A stretch of 64,000 nucleotides of DNA from NCBI RefSeq assembly GCF_003385235.1, contig NZ_PQIA01000030.1:1-64000 (forward strand). The letters run 5' to 3'. A model generated the notes under the pieces. That model did not search any database. It was given only the letters and a program-made list of their open reading frames with translations, and was not told the origin of the DNA. How positions within the stretch are numbered: position 1 is the stretch's first letter; each line of letters opens with the position of its first letter. A program made the position numbers and the translations under genes. The stretch comes from Amycolatopsis circi (GTDB taxonomy: Bacteria; Actinomycetota; Actinomycetes; Mycobacteriales; Pseudonocardiaceae). This document shows, piece by piece, positions 33,815-42,820 of this stretch.

Positions 33815-34735
33815 ATGCCCCTCGGGAACCGGCTGCACGGCCTCGACAACAATCATCTGTACGCGCTTCACGGGCTGCTGACCGAGCGAACCGTCACCGG
33901 CGCCGCCGCCCGGCTCGCGCGCACGCAGCCGACGCTGTCGGCCGCGCTGGCCAAGCTGCGCCGCCACTTCGGCGACGAACTGCTCACCCGCGTCGGCAAC
34001 CACTACCAGCTCACCCCGTTCGCCGAACAGCTGCAGCCGTTGGCGAGCGTCGCGGTCGCCGCGGTCGAGCGGGTGTTCTCGGCGCAGTCGGAGTTCGACC
34101 CGGCGGGTTCCGACCGCGTGTTCACGATCGTGTCCTCGGACTACGGGACGAGCGTCGCCGGAGCCCGGCTGGTCGCGCTGCTCGAAGAACGCGCGCCGAA
34201 CGTGAGCGTCCGCTTCAGCCCGGTCACCGCCGAAGCGCTCGGCCGCGACGGGGAGTTCGCCCGCGCGGTGGACGGGATCTTCATGCCGCACGGCTACCTG
34301 GACCTGCCGCGCTCGCTGGACCTGTTCCGCGACCGCTGGGTCTGCGTGGTCGCGGCCGACAACCCGGACGTCGGCGAGCAATTGACGATGACGGACCTGT
34401 CGCGGCTTCCGTGGGTCACCACGTTCGGCGACCCGCTCGGAAGAGCACCCGCGTGGCGGCAGATGGAACTGCTGGGCGTCGTGCCGCGGGTCCGCGCGAT
34501 CGCCGATTCGTTCCTGGCCATGCCGCACCTGGTCCGCCGCGGCGGCGGGATCGCGTTCATGCAGCAGCGGCTGGCCCGGGAACTCGCCGGGGCACTCGGC
34601 GTGCGGATCGTCGACGCGCCGTTCGACGCGGTGCCGATCGTCGAGGCGTTCTGGTGGCATCCGATGCACGACGCGGACTCCGGCCACACGTGGCTGCGCG
34701 GGCTGCTCGCCGAGGCCGCGTCGCACATCGACTGA
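33815..34735 (+). CDS. LysR-family transcription regulator
   Basis: A 306-residue protein. The N-terminal winged HTH reads [20 protein letters not shown] followed by [21 protein letters not shown] periplasmic-binding-type co-inducer domain follows ('[20 protein letters not shown]'). It is of the NodD/PcpR-like type. It is divergent from the first amidohydrolase (70-base gap) and convergent with the aldehyde dehydrogenase, so it probably senses an aromatic intermediate and controls the cluster. Confidence 0.88.
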   Translation: MPLGNRLHGLDNNHLYALHGLLTERTVTGAAARLARTQPTLSAALAKLRRHFGDELLTRVGNHYQLTPFAEQLQPLASVAVAAVERVFSAQSEFDPAGSDRVFTIVSSDYGTSVAGARLVALLEERAPNVSVRFSPVTAEALGRDGEFARAVDGIFMPHGYLDLPRSLDLFRDRWVCVVAADNPDVGEQLTMTDLSRLPWVTTFGDPLGRAPAWRQMELLGVVPRVRAIADSFLAMPHLVRRGGGIAFMQQRLARELAGALGVRIVDAPFDAVPIVEAFWWHPMHDADSGHTWLRGLLAEAASHID

Positions 34736-34772
34736 GGCAGGCTCTCCTGACCAGCCGCCAGGCGAGCGTCGC

Positions 34773-36242
34773 TTACTGCGTCACCTCCAGCGACGGCGAC
34801 CAGCGCGGAATCTCCGCCACGCCCGACGGCAACCGCAGGCTCTTGCTGTAGCCGAATTCGTGCAGGGTTTCCAGCGCGTGCTCCCGGCCGTAGCCGCTCG
34901 CGCCGACCCCGCCGAACGGTGTGCCCGTGAACGCGCGGTGGTAGTGGTTCACGAAGACCATCCCGGCCCGGATCGCGCGGCTGACCCGCAGCGCTCGCCC
35001 GGAGTCGGCGGTGAACACCCCGGCCACCAGGCCGAACTCGGTGCCGTTGGCGATGCTGACCGCCTCGGCCTCGTCGCGGAACGGGATCAGCGCGACGACG
35101 GGGCCGAAGATCTCCTCGTTGGCGATGCGCATGTCGCGCGTGACGCCGGTGAACAATGTCGGCCGCACGTAGTAGCCGCCCGCCAGCGCCGGGTCGGCAG
35201 GCAGGTCGGCCTGCGCGGCGATCCGGGCCCCTTCCGCGACGCCGATGTCGAGGTATTCGAGCACTCGGTTGCGGTGGGCCTCGGTGACCATCGGGCCGAC
35301 GTGGGTTCCGGCCTCGGCCCCGTTGCCGACGCGGAGTCTCCGCACCGCGGCGGCCAGCCGGGCGGCGACCTCGTCGTGAACGTCGGCGTGGACCAGGACC
35401 CGGGAGGCGGCGGTGCACGCCTCGCCCTGGTTGAAGAAACCGCCTTCGACAGCCCACGGGATCGCCGAGCCGAGGTCGGCGTCCTCGAAGATCAGGAACG
35501 GGTTCTTGCCGCCCAGTTCCATCAGTGTGGGGGTCAGATTGTCCGCGGCGGTCCTGAGGACGGCCGCGCCGGTCGTCGGCGCTCCGGTGAAGGAGATCTT
35601 CCCGACGAGCCGATGCCCCGCCAGAAGCGCGCCGACCCGGCCGGTGCCGGGCACGGCGTGCACCACGTCGTCGGGCAGCACGGACTGGGCCAGCTCGATC
35701 ACTTTCAGCACCGACAGCGGTGCCTGCTCCGGCGGTTTGACGACGACTGCGTTGCCGACAGCCAGTGCGGGCGCGAACTTCCCGGCGGCGTGAAGGGGCG
35801 GCCAGTTGAACGGGACGATCGCCGCGACGACGCCGAAGGGTTCGAGCGTGGTGATGTCGAGCGTGCTGCCGGCGTCCCTGACCTGACCGGGCATCGCCTC
35901 GCACAGCCCCGCGAACAGGTCGAAGATCGCACTGCACGCCTCGACGTCGAAATTGCGAGACTGGCTCAGCGGTTTTCCGTTGTCGCTGGATTCCAGCGCC
36001 GCGATCTCGTCGGCGTTCGCGCGCACGGTGTCGGCGATCTTGCGCAGCCAGCGTCCGCGTTCACGCGGAGTGCGGGCTTTCCATGCGAAATGCGCGTCGT
36101 GGGCGACGCGGACGGCTTGATCGACTTCCTTCTCGCCCCCGCCTTGAATGACGGCCAGTGGTGCGCCGGTGGCGGGGTTGTCCACGGTGAAACGGTCCGC
36201 GTCTTCCTCGGAGGACCAACGGGTTCGCACTATTTCAGACAT
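34773..36242 (-). CDS. Aldehyde dehydrogenase
   Basis: A 489-residue NAD(P)-dependent dehydrogenase. Asn146 lies in PFNWP, the general base Glu242 in ELGGKNP, and the nucleophile Cys276 in GEACTAASR. The cofactor loop GNAVVVKPPEQAPLS is present. The ATG at 36,242 overlaps the stop of the upstream amidohydrolase by one base (TGATG), so the two are co-translated. By context it probably oxidises a semialdehyde produced in the same pathway. The closest substrate class cannot be read from the sequence. Confidence 0.93.
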   Translation of the reverse strand: MSEIVRTRWSSEEDADRFTVDNPATGAPLAVIQGGGEKEVDQAVRVAHDAHFAWKARTPRERGRWLRKIADTVRANADEIAALESSDNGKPLSQSRNFDVEACSAIFDLFAGLCEAMPGQVRDAGSTLDITTLEPFGVVAAIVPFNWPPLHAAGKFAPALAVGNAVVVKPPEQAPLSVLKVIELAQSVLPDDVVHAVPGTGRVGALLAGHRLVGKISFTGAPTTGAAVLRTAADNLTPTLMELGGKNPFLIFEDADLGSAIPWAVEGGFFNQGEACTAASRVLVHADVHDEVAARLAAAVRRLRVGNGAEAGTHVGPMVTEAHRNRVLEYLDIGVAEGARIAAQADLPADPALAGGYYVRPTLFTGVTRDMRIANEEIFGPVVALIPFRDEAEAVSIANGTEFGLVAGVFTADSGRALRVSRAIRAGMVFVNHYHRAFTGTPFGGVGASGYGREHALETLHEFGYSKSLRLPSGVAEIPRWSPSLEVTQ

Positions 36243-37306
36243 CACAACACGCTCCGATCCGGACGAGCCGAACCTGGCTCGGCCACGGCGGGCGCCAAAC
36301 CCAGTGCCGCCGCGTTGCGGCCCCGAATCGCCGCGGTGACAGCGGGATCCAGCCCGGCTTGTTCCAGGCGCTCCGTCGGGTCTTCCACGCCCATGTCGAA
36401 CGGGTAGTCCGAGCCGAGGACCACCCGTTCGGCCCCGACAGCCGTGACGAGCGTGCGCAACGCGGCCGGGGTGTAAACGAGCGAGTCGAACCACATTCGA
36501 CGCAGGTAGGCGCTCGGCGGTTCGGCGCAGCCGCGGGCGTCCGGCCGGTTGCGCCAGGCGAAGTCGGCACGCCCGATGTGCGCCGGGAGGTAACCGCCGC
36601 CGTGTCCGACAAGCACCCGCAGCCGCGCAAAACGGTCCAGCACTCCGGAAAAGATGAGATGGGACAGTGCGACAGCGTGTTCCACGGGCTGTCCGACCGA
36701 ATTGGACAGGTACCAGCGGTCGAGCCGGGCATCGAGTGTGCAACCCCACGGGTGCAGGAACACCACCGCGCCCAGTTCCTCGGCACGGCTCCAGAACGCA
36801 TCCAGCCGGCGATCGGACAGATCGACGGTCCGGCCGCCCGCCGGATCGACGGCGTGGGACGAGATCTCCACTCCGCGCAGGCCCAGCCGCATCGCGTGGT
36901 CGATGCTCTCGACGGCGAGGGCCGGATGCCGGATCGGCGCCACCCCGAACCCGGTCAGCCGGGCGGGGCTGGCAGCGCAGTGCCTGGCCACGCTTTCATT
37001 CGTCGCCTGGGCGAGGTCTCGGGCCCGGGCGCCGTCGGCCCAGGAGTGGTACTGCGTCGGTGCGACCGAGACCACTTGCACGTCGACACCGGAGGCATCC
37101 ATCGCGGCCAGTCGCGCGCCGGGATCGACCAGCCGCGCACCGCGCGCCTCGACGCTGCCCGCGCTGACCGCCGCAGACTCGCAGCCGGCTCGTAACAACT
37201 CGAGGGCGAGATAGTCCGCATACTCCGGTCGGGTCTTCGCGAGGGACTCCACCTCAGACAGCCACACGTGCGCGTGCGCGTCGATTGCCGAACTGCTCGA
37301 TGACAT
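36242..37306 (-). CDS. Amidohydrolase-2 family protein (ACMSD-like)
   Basis: A 354-residue enzyme. AIDAHAHVW is the HxH metal site. Further on are VFLHPWGC, 'VGHGGGYLPAHIGR' and LGSDYPFDMG, the remaining metal and catalytic segments. It is closer to aminocarboxymuconate-semialdehyde decarboxylases than to the other amidohydrolase in this cluster. The ATG at 37,306 follows GATGAGG. It is the first gene of a two-gene operon with the aldehyde dehydrogenase. Confidence 0.85.
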   Translation of the reverse strand: MSSSSSAIDAHAHVWLSEVESLAKTRPEYADYLALELLRAGCESAAVSAGSVEARGARLVDPGARLAAMDASGVDVQVVSVAPTQYHSWADGARARDLAQATNESVARHCAASPARLTGFGVAPIRHPALAVESIDHAMRLGLRGVEISSHAVDPAGGRTVDLSDRRLDAFWSRAEELGAVVFLHPWGCTLDARLDRWYLSNSVGQPVEHAVALSHLIFSGVLDRFARLRVLVGHGGGYLPAHIGRADFAWRNRPDARGCAEPPSAYLRRMWFDSLVYTPAALRTLVTAVGAERVVLGSDYPFDMGVEDPTERLEQAGLDPAVTAAIRGRNAAALGLAPAVAEPGSARPDRSVL

Positions 37307-37841
37307 GACCTCATCGTGAACCCGGCTTGCGTCACCAAGGAAGCCAATCTCGGCGATCATCGGTATAGATGGATTGAACCCCAATGCGCTTGTCCTCGGC
37401 AGAAGAGGGCGTTCGCGGCACGAGAAGGCTGACGCGCGGGCACCGTCATCGAGAACGTGCTCTGGCAACGACGCCGAGTTGCAAGATGGTCCTATCGCTG
37501 GCAACACGGTGGTCCCACAAGGTCCTCAACTGACGGATCCCTGTGCCACCGCGTTGCGCCGTGCTGGAGGTCGAGGCGGAGCAAAGTCGCGGCATGACTG
37601 ACGCGGCCGCGGCGCGGACGAAAATGCTGCGATCACTGACCGTGCAACTGTCTGCCGGCGGGAAATCGAACTGGCTGTCCATGAGCGGCCGTCCACGCGG
37701 AATTCCGGCTGACCGCTGACGTTCGGCATCACTCGACACCAGCCGATACGTCGAGCAGCGAACCCTTGACCAGCAGGGGCGGGATTCAGACCGAAACGCA
37801 TTCGTGGTCTTGCCCTCAGCCAGCCCACGCCAGGGACATCT
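37307..37841. other. 535-base gap without a recognisable gene
   Basis: It contains the promoter region of the amidohydrolase operon near its left edge. No reading frame on either strand has a ribosome site and domain, and GC skew by codon position is weak throughout. The right part (from about 37,790) resembles the DNA upstream of the 29,998 gene, consistent with a duplicated locus. Confidence 0.55.
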
Positions 37842-38177
37842 ATGCCCGACCAACCGCACCACAGCCGACTGTCGCGGAACGAAGCCGCCCGGGCCCTCTT
37901 CGAGGAAGCCCGTCGCGCCGGACTCGTCCAACGACATCTCCACAAACTCCACCGCCTCGCCCGACACCCGCACTCACCGACGGCAAGTACGCCGCACCCA
38001 ACCGCGACCGGACCTGCTGTCGAGGAGCCAACGCACCACGACAGGCTGACTCGATCACACCGACGAAGACGCCAGCCAGCACAGCAACTCACGCTCGACA
38101 TCGACCTCACTCACTGGCCGACGACACCGCCGCCCCGACCGTCCACAGAGGCCGCCGCATCGGACGAAACCGCCTAG
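37842..38177 (+). CDS. Small protein, second copy of a duplicated unknown family
   Basis: A 111-residue protein. The N-terminal helix carries NEAARALFEEARRAGLVQRH and KLHRLARH. A low-complexity middle follows, then QQLTLDIDLTHWP and PRPSTE. It matches the 29,998 gene in the helix, the QQL-LD-D motif and the end, with a diverged middle. The first ATG follows CAGGGACATCT. The segment after its stop also resembles that of the first copy (TAGCCGCC, then ACGAAGC). The function is unknown. Confidence 0.6.
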   Translation: MPDQPHHSRLSRNEAARALFEEARRAGLVQRHLHKLHRLARHPHSPTASTPHPTATGPAVEEPTHHDRLTRSHRRRRQPAQQLTLDIDLTHWPTTPPPRPSTEAAASDETA

Positions 38178-38194
38178 CCGCCGCACAAACGAAG

Positions 38195-38333
38195 CCAGTT
38201 CACCTCCAGTCCCGGCGTGGCTCCGACCCTGGCGTCAAAATCAGCAGCGATGCTGGTCAGGTCAACAGCTACGGCAAGGGAGGAATTACCGATCCCTGAA
38301 TCGCTTGTTTCCTCGCCGCAGCCTTCGGGACTC
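38195..38333 (+). pseudogene. Remnant of an XRE HTH domain
   Basis: From 38,237 the DNA reads AAAATCAGCAGCGATGCTGG and continues with clear similarity to 43,174-43,263, which encodes the HTH of the XRE-DUF4291 protein. Translated, it gives KISSDAGQVNSYGKG where the intact gene has KISSDASKVDSYEKG. An in-frame TGA and a small deletion follow, then CTCGCCG at the same place. Weaker similarity begins near 38,195. It directly follows the second copy of the small unknown gene. Confidence 0.65.
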
Positions 38334-38503
38334 GTCCGCACAGGACACTTCCCGCTCATTCGCGAAGCATGCCGGAACCTGAACCTCGACCCTCATTTTC
38401 CGGAGAGTCGCTCGGGTGTATCCGCATATTCATGGTTTTGCGGGACGAGTGTTCACTGTCCCAGCGCAGCGAAATCCCCTTTACTACCGCACGGAATACC
38501 GGC

Positions 38504-39703
38504 TCAGCGACGACTGGATCGCGGTCCGAGGTAAACCGCGCGGGGCCGGATCCGCGACGGCCGCTCGTAGGCTTCGGCCGCGTGTGCGAGCCAGCCTGCC
38601 GTCCTGGCCACGACCACCAGCCCCAGCGAAGCTTCTTCCGGCCAGCCGTGGAGCCAAGTCAGAGCACCGAGCGCAAAGTCGATGTTGGGTTTGGGCAGGC
38701 CGCGCAGGGTGGCCGACTCCAGTACCGACTGCACGAGGTCCAGGCGATCGCTCCCCGCGTGGACCCTTTCAAGAGCGGCCAGCAGATGCGGAGCCCGGGG
38801 ATCGAAGTCGGTGTACACCGGGTGCCCGAATCCCGGTGGCACAACCGTGAGTCGACCGCCTGAGGCCACAGTGGACAGTCCTTCTTCCGCGCCCCGTTGC
38901 AGCATTCGGTGGACGTCGCGGGCGGTCCCACCGTGACCGGTCGCTCGCATGGTTTCAATTCCGATGTTCACGACGGAATAGGGATCAGCCCCGGTGGTGG
39001 CGGCGATCCGAGACGCGAAGGTGGACGCCGCGAGTTCGTGATCGGCCAGCAGGCACAGGGCAAGGTCGACCGGTGCCGAAGGAAGGGTGTCATCACGGGC
39101 GAGCCTGTCGGTGATGATGGCCGCGACCGATCCTGGTAGCGGGTGCGGGTCCGGGTGCGCCGAGATCGCTGAGGCCATCGCCGGGATAAGTCGCCTGCCG
39201 ACGTCGGCGGCAGCACCCGGGCCGAGATCCTGTCGGCCTGGATCCACCATGCCCAGGACCGACACCACCGCGCTCATCCGGTCAAGCACTCCTGCAGTCT
39301 CGGGAAACGCGGCGAGCACGCGCGCGATCTCCCGCCGATTCGCGCTTGGCCAGAAAACCTGGCCAGCGGGCAAATCCTCGGTCCAGAGCAACTCAGCGAC
39401 GTCCTCGAAACTCCGGTCCAGCAGGTCCTCGATCGGGTAACCGCGAAACGCCAGCGTGCCTGCGGGCCTCAGGTCGGTGACAGTGGTCTCGACGCGGATC
39501 TCGACCTGACCGGCTCGTTGTCGTTTCGCCGTCCGGTCGGCGAGTGCCTCGACCTGTGCTCGTTCGTACTGGGACCGACGGCCGCCACCGCCGCGCACGG
39601 GCCGAGCGGTCAGGACACCCCGACTCGCGTAGGCGTAGAGGGTGCGCACGGTGACGCCTAGCCGATCCGCTGCCTCGGCTGCGGTCATCCACTCGCCGTC
39701 CAT
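38504..39703 (-). CDS. HTH-citrate synthase fusion protein
   Basis: A 399-residue protein. Residues 5-55 form a MerR/excisionase-type HTH (MTAAEAADRLGVTVRTLYAY). The rest is a citrate-synthase-family domain with His222 in DHELAASTFASR, His257 in TGHGG, His294 in GFGHPVY, DPRA, and Asp342 in NIDFALG. The three catalytic positions are present, but the Arg of the usual GHRVY is Pro. It may be an active synthase, or a sensor of acyl-CoA or oxaloacetate that regulates the divergent MFS gene. The ATG at 39,703 is probably leaderless. Confidence 0.85.
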   Translation of the reverse strand: MDGEWMTAAEAADRLGVTVRTLYAYASRGVLTARPVRGGGGRRSQYERAQVEALADRTAKRQRAGQVEIRVETTVTDLRPAGTLAFRGYPIEDLLDRSFEDVAELLWTEDLPAGQVFWPSANRREIARVLAAFPETAGVLDRMSAVVSVLGMVDPGRQDLGPGAAADVGRRLIPAMASAISAHPDPHPLPGSVAAIITDRLARDDTLPSAPVDLALCLLADHELAASTFASRIAATTGADPYSVVNIGIETMRATGHGGTARDVHRMLQRGAEEGLSTVASGGRLTVVPPGFGHPVYTDFDPRAPHLLAALERVHAGSDRLDLVQSVLESATLRGLPKPNIDFALGALTWLHGWPEEASLGLVVVARTAGWLAHAAEAYERPSRIRPRAVYLGPRSSRR

Positions 39704-39746
39704 ACCCGGACCATAGTGAACTCAATCAACGTTGACAACGTTGATT
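39703..39746. promoter_or_regulatory. Divergent promoter with a 23-base palindrome
   Basis: AATCAACGTT-GAC-AACGTTGATT (39,724-39,746) is a perfect palindrome. For the HTH-citrate synthase gene, TTGTCA (complement of 39,733-39,738) and TATGGT (complement of 39,710-39,715) are 17 bases apart, with the ATG seven bases on. TTGACA on the plus strand (39,732-39,737) faces the MFS gene, but its -10 is poor. The palindrome covers both -35 boxes, so one bound protein could control both genes. Confidence 0.72.
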
Positions 39747-39767
39747 TCCGCAGGTCAGAGTCGATCC

Positions 39768-40976
39768 ATGGCCAAAACGAACGGGAGCAGAGGCGGGCTC
39801 GGCCCACGTTTCCTTGGCTTGTGGTGCTCGACCGCGCTCTCCGACACCGGCAACGGCATTTTCCTTATCGGCGCGACGCTCCTCGCCATCCACACCCTGG
39901 AAAGTCCTGCACTGGTCGGGCTCTTGCTCACCCTCGCGACCATTCCCTGGCTTGTCGCGGCCATCCCCGCAGGAATCATCGTGGACCGCCTGGACGGGCA
40001 CCGCGTGATCCAGATCGCCAACCTCGCGCGTGCGGGGACGATGCTCGCCGTCGGCGGAATCAGCGCTGCTGGACACATTTCCGCCGTTGTTCTCGTCGTG
40101 GCCGTCTTCGCCGCAGGGGTACTCCAGACCTTCGTCGACGGTGCGGCAGAAGCACTTGTTCCCGAACTCATCGACCGCGACCGGCTTTCGGACGCGAACG
40201 GTGCGCTGTCAGTGTCGACGCGAGTCTTCTACCAGTTCCTCGGGCCCCCGATCGCGGGTCTGACCTACGCACTCTGGCCGTCGGCACCATCTCTGCTCTC
40301 CGGTTTGCTCTGCGGCGCATCGACGTTGTGCATCGCCGCGGTACGGCAGCCGTGGCCCCACCGACGCGGCGGGCGGGGCAAGGTCGACCTCCGGAGCGGC
40401 TTGCGTGTCGTGGGCCGAAACCGGATTCTCAAAGCCGCTATCGCCATCAGTTGCCTCACCAGCATCGCCAATGGCATCTATCTGACCGTCTTTGCCGTCT
40501 ACGCCAACTCCGGCACCGGCCTCGCCCTCACCCCGACGACCTACGGCATGCTCACCGGCCTCGTCGGCGCCGGCGCAGGTGCGGGGGCCTACCTGACTGG
40601 CCGGGCCGAACGGCTATTCGGAGAGATCGTCACCATGCGACTTACCCGAGTCGGCTGGGCTTTGCTGTTTCTCAGCCCCATGCTGCGTTCTCCCTGGCTG
40701 ATCGCACCCGTCATGGTTATGGGAAGCGCATTCGGGGCGATGTGGGCCGTCCAGGCGATGAATTTGCGCCAGCGCGCCACCAGTCCCGGCCAACGGGCCC
40801 AAGTCCTGGGCGTCTTTCGAGCGCTGTCCTACGGAGCCACACCGCTCGGGAGCCTCACTGCCACCGCATTTCAAGGCACTGTCAGCAGTCAGATCCTGCT
40901 TGGCGCAGCAGCGGCTCTCACAGCTGCCACCATCGCCCTTGTCCCTGCCCGCGAAAGCCTCCGAGGATCAAGCTGA
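39768..40976 (+). CDS. MFS transporter
   Basis: A 402-residue membrane protein with about 12 hydrophobic helices. The loop between helices 2 and 3 has 'GIIVDRLDGHRVIQ', the MFS motif A variant (GxxxDRxxxR). It resembles the MFS/enterobactin-exporter type of drug and metabolite exporters. The ATG at 39,768 is preferred to an ATG at 39,732, which lies inside the palindrome. Being divergent from the HTH-citrate synthase gene and sharing its operator suggests export of a related metabolite. Confidence 0.85.
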   Translation: MAKTNGSRGGLGPRFLGLWCSTALSDTGNGIFLIGATLLAIHTLESPALVGLLLTLATIPWLVAAIPAGIIVDRLDGHRVIQIANLARAGTMLAVGGISAAGHISAVVLVVAVFAAGVLQTFVDGAAEALVPELIDRDRLSDANGALSVSTRVFYQFLGPPIAGLTYALWPSAPSLLSGLLCGASTLCIAAVRQPWPHRRGGRGKVDLRSGLRVVGRNRILKAAIAISCLTSIANGIYLTVFAVYANSGTGLALTPTTYGMLTGLVGAGAGAGAYLTGRAERLFGEIVTMRLTRVGWALLFLSPMLRSPWLIAPVMVMGSAFGAMWAVQAMNLRQRATSPGQRAQVLGVFRALSYGATPLGSLTATAFQGTVSSQILLGAAAALTAATIALVPARESLRGSS

Positions 40977-41375
40977 TCGCTCAGACTTCGCTCGCCGGAA
41001 CAGTTCCGCAGCAGCCCGAAGCGGTGAAGCCGGTATACATGCCAGCCCGGCACGGAAGCGCGCGGAGGAGCCGTTTCACATCCACGTCGTGACTTTCCGC
41101 CGCAGCGACACATGCGATCACCTACGAAAGCGAGCCGAGTTCCTCGTAGCGGGTAGTCATCTCGGACTCGCCCAGACTCCCCTGCCTGGCCATATCTCAT
41201 CACATTAAGGACATTTAACAATCTCGACGGCGAACCGGGTCGTCCTGACTTTCCAGAGGTTCGCTTGATGACATCTCGTGCATTCCATGCATCGTCCTCC
41301 GTGCGCGCTCAGTATGGAGATGTCTTCCAATTTCCTGCAGCCGGGCCCTCAACACCAAGGCCCTGATCCACACCG
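40977..41375. other. 400-base gap, nothing recognised
   Basis: This region lies between the convergent MFS and nuclease genes. No reading frame has the codon bias of a gene. There is no clear T-tailed hairpin, so the terminators of the two genes are not obvious. Confidence 0.5.
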
Positions 41376-42683
41376 TCATAGGATCTCGCAGGACAGCTCT
41401 CCTCCGTTGACGGTCGCAGCTGACGCTGAAATCGGCCCGGCCAACCGGTCGAGGGCCGTGAGGAAAGCATCTTCCGACACAACCGGAACGCCGAGTTCAC
41501 GCGCCTTGCGTGCCTTGCCCGACAACGAGTCCGGGTCCGCAGCCACCACCACGCGAGTCTGCCGGCTGACGCTCCCGGTCACCCTGACTCCGGTGGACGC
41601 AGCCTGCGCGACGATCTCTTCGCGTCCCCGCACCATGCTTCCGGTCAACACCACCTTGTCCCCCGGCCTCAGCTCGAGCCCACCGAGTCTGCCGCAGGAG
41701 GGGGCAGCCAGCGACGCGACAGCGGCAACACGTTCTTCGTCGAGGATTTCGTCCACCAGTGCGCAATCGAGTGCGAGAAGCGTCGCGACCGTCAGCAAGT
41801 CGTGTCGCTCCGCATCGGTGACAATCTCGTCAGCCCACGCTTCCCGGGCAAGATCGCGCACATAGCTCAGGTGCAGTGCGACCAACTCGTTCCGGTGCAG
41901 TCCGAGGTCATGCGCGAGATCGACGAGCATGTCGCCTTCTGTCACCGAGATGTCCCGATCTAGCAGGGCCGCGTCGAGCATCGCCAGGTACGCGTCGACA
42001 GCGGGCTCTTCGTCCCGAGGCATCCGCTCGACCAGTCGCGCGAGAAAATGCGGTTCCGCGTGCCCTGGTTCGCTGCGCCTCACCGCTGCCGCAGTGCCAA
42101 CCGGAATCCGCGGCCAGTCCCACAGCGCGGCGCCCGCCTGTTCTTCGGTGAGCGCCACCGCGTCCGGCGCGCACCGGATGAAGTAACCAAGAAGCTCGGC
42201 TGCCGCCATCGCGTCGTCACGCGCGCTGTGCCACGAACGTTCGGGCACGCCTGCCGCCGCGCAGCAGTCGGCCAAAGAACGTCGCGAACCCAGCCGGATC
42301 CGGCCTGCCGCTCGCATCGTGCACACGCCCGACGAAGCTTCGAACGGAGTCTCGATGCCCAGGCGGTCGAATTCGGACCGCAGGTGCATGGCGTCGAACG
42401 ACCAGTTGTGCGCGACCGGCACTCGTCCGCGCAACCGCGCGAAGAGATCGCCGGCCAGTTCGCCGAACACCGGGGCGCGCCGCGCGTCGACGGCGCGGAT
42501 GCCATGCACGTTCCGCGGCCCCAGATCACGCTCCGGATTGACCAAGGTCGACCACTCGTCGGTGATCGCGCCGTCCGGACTGACGTGGACAACGGCGATC
42601 TCAACGATCCGGTGCCGCCATCCGCCGGCGAGGATTCCGGTGGTCTCAGTGTCGATGACGGCGTAGCCGTGCATGGCCTTCAC
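41376..42683 (-). CDS. DEDDh exonuclease - TerB-like - BRCT protein
   Basis: A 435-residue protein. The N-terminal exonuclease domain (like DNA polymerase III epsilon) has Asp11 and Glu13 in VIDTETTG, a central HNWSFDAMHLRSEF, and HSARDDAMAAAEL. A helical segment from about 225 to 335 resembles TerB (DRDISVTEGDMLVDLAHDLG). The C-terminal 80 residues are a BRCT domain (GDKVVLTGSMVRGREEIVAQ). It probably trims DNA in repair. The GTG at 42,683 overlaps the stop of a 46-residue gene; an ATG three codons later is an alternative. Confidence 0.85.
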   Translation of the reverse strand: MKAMHGYAVIDTETTGILAGGWRHRIVEIAVVHVSPDGAITDEWSTLVNPERDLGPRNVHGIRAVDARRAPVFGELAGDLFARLRGRVPVAHNWSFDAMHLRSEFDRLGIETPFEASSGVCTMRAAGRIRLGSRRSLADCCAAAGVPERSWHSARDDAMAAAELLGYFIRCAPDAVALTEEQAGAALWDWPRIPVGTAAAVRRSEPGHAEPHFLARLVERMPRDEEPAVDAYLAMLDAALLDRDISVTEGDMLVDLAHDLGLHRNELVALHLSYVRDLAREAWADEIVTDAERHDLLTVATLLALDCALVDEILDEERVAAVASLAAPSCGRLGGLELRPGDKVVLTGSMVRGREEIVAQAASTGVRVTGSVSRQTRVVVAADPDSLSGKARKARELGVPVVSEDAFLTALDRLAGPISASAATVNGGELSCEIL

Positions 42684-42820
42684 CGCGGCAACCGCGTCGC
42701 ACCGGCGACCCGCCGCAGATCCTCGAAGCTGCCGACCTCAACGCTTTCCGGCAATTTGTGCACCCCCTCCAGATCAGCGGTCGCCCTGTTCCGCATACGT
42801 TCCTCTTGGACTGTGCCCAC
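42680..42820 (-). CDS. 46-residue protein coupled to the exonuclease gene
   Basis: It reads VGTVQEERMRNRATADLEGV and ends EDLRRVAGATRLPR. GGAGGTG lies just upstream of the GTG at 42,820, and the TGA overlaps the exonuclease GTG as GTGA. The ribosome site, the coupled junction and the codon bias support a real gene. An ATG at 42,796 gives a 38-residue form. No family is recognised; it may simply be a leader peptide that couples translation, or a small partner protein. Confidence 0.6.
   Translation of the reverse strand: MGTVQEERMRNRATADLEGVHKLPESVEVGSFEDLRRVAGATRLPR

Noticed and set aside
32788..34851. Long plus-strand frame of 687 codons
   Set aside because: It is antisense to the amidohydrolase and partly overlaps the LysR gene in another frame; Arg/Ala/Gly-rich composition with no domain.
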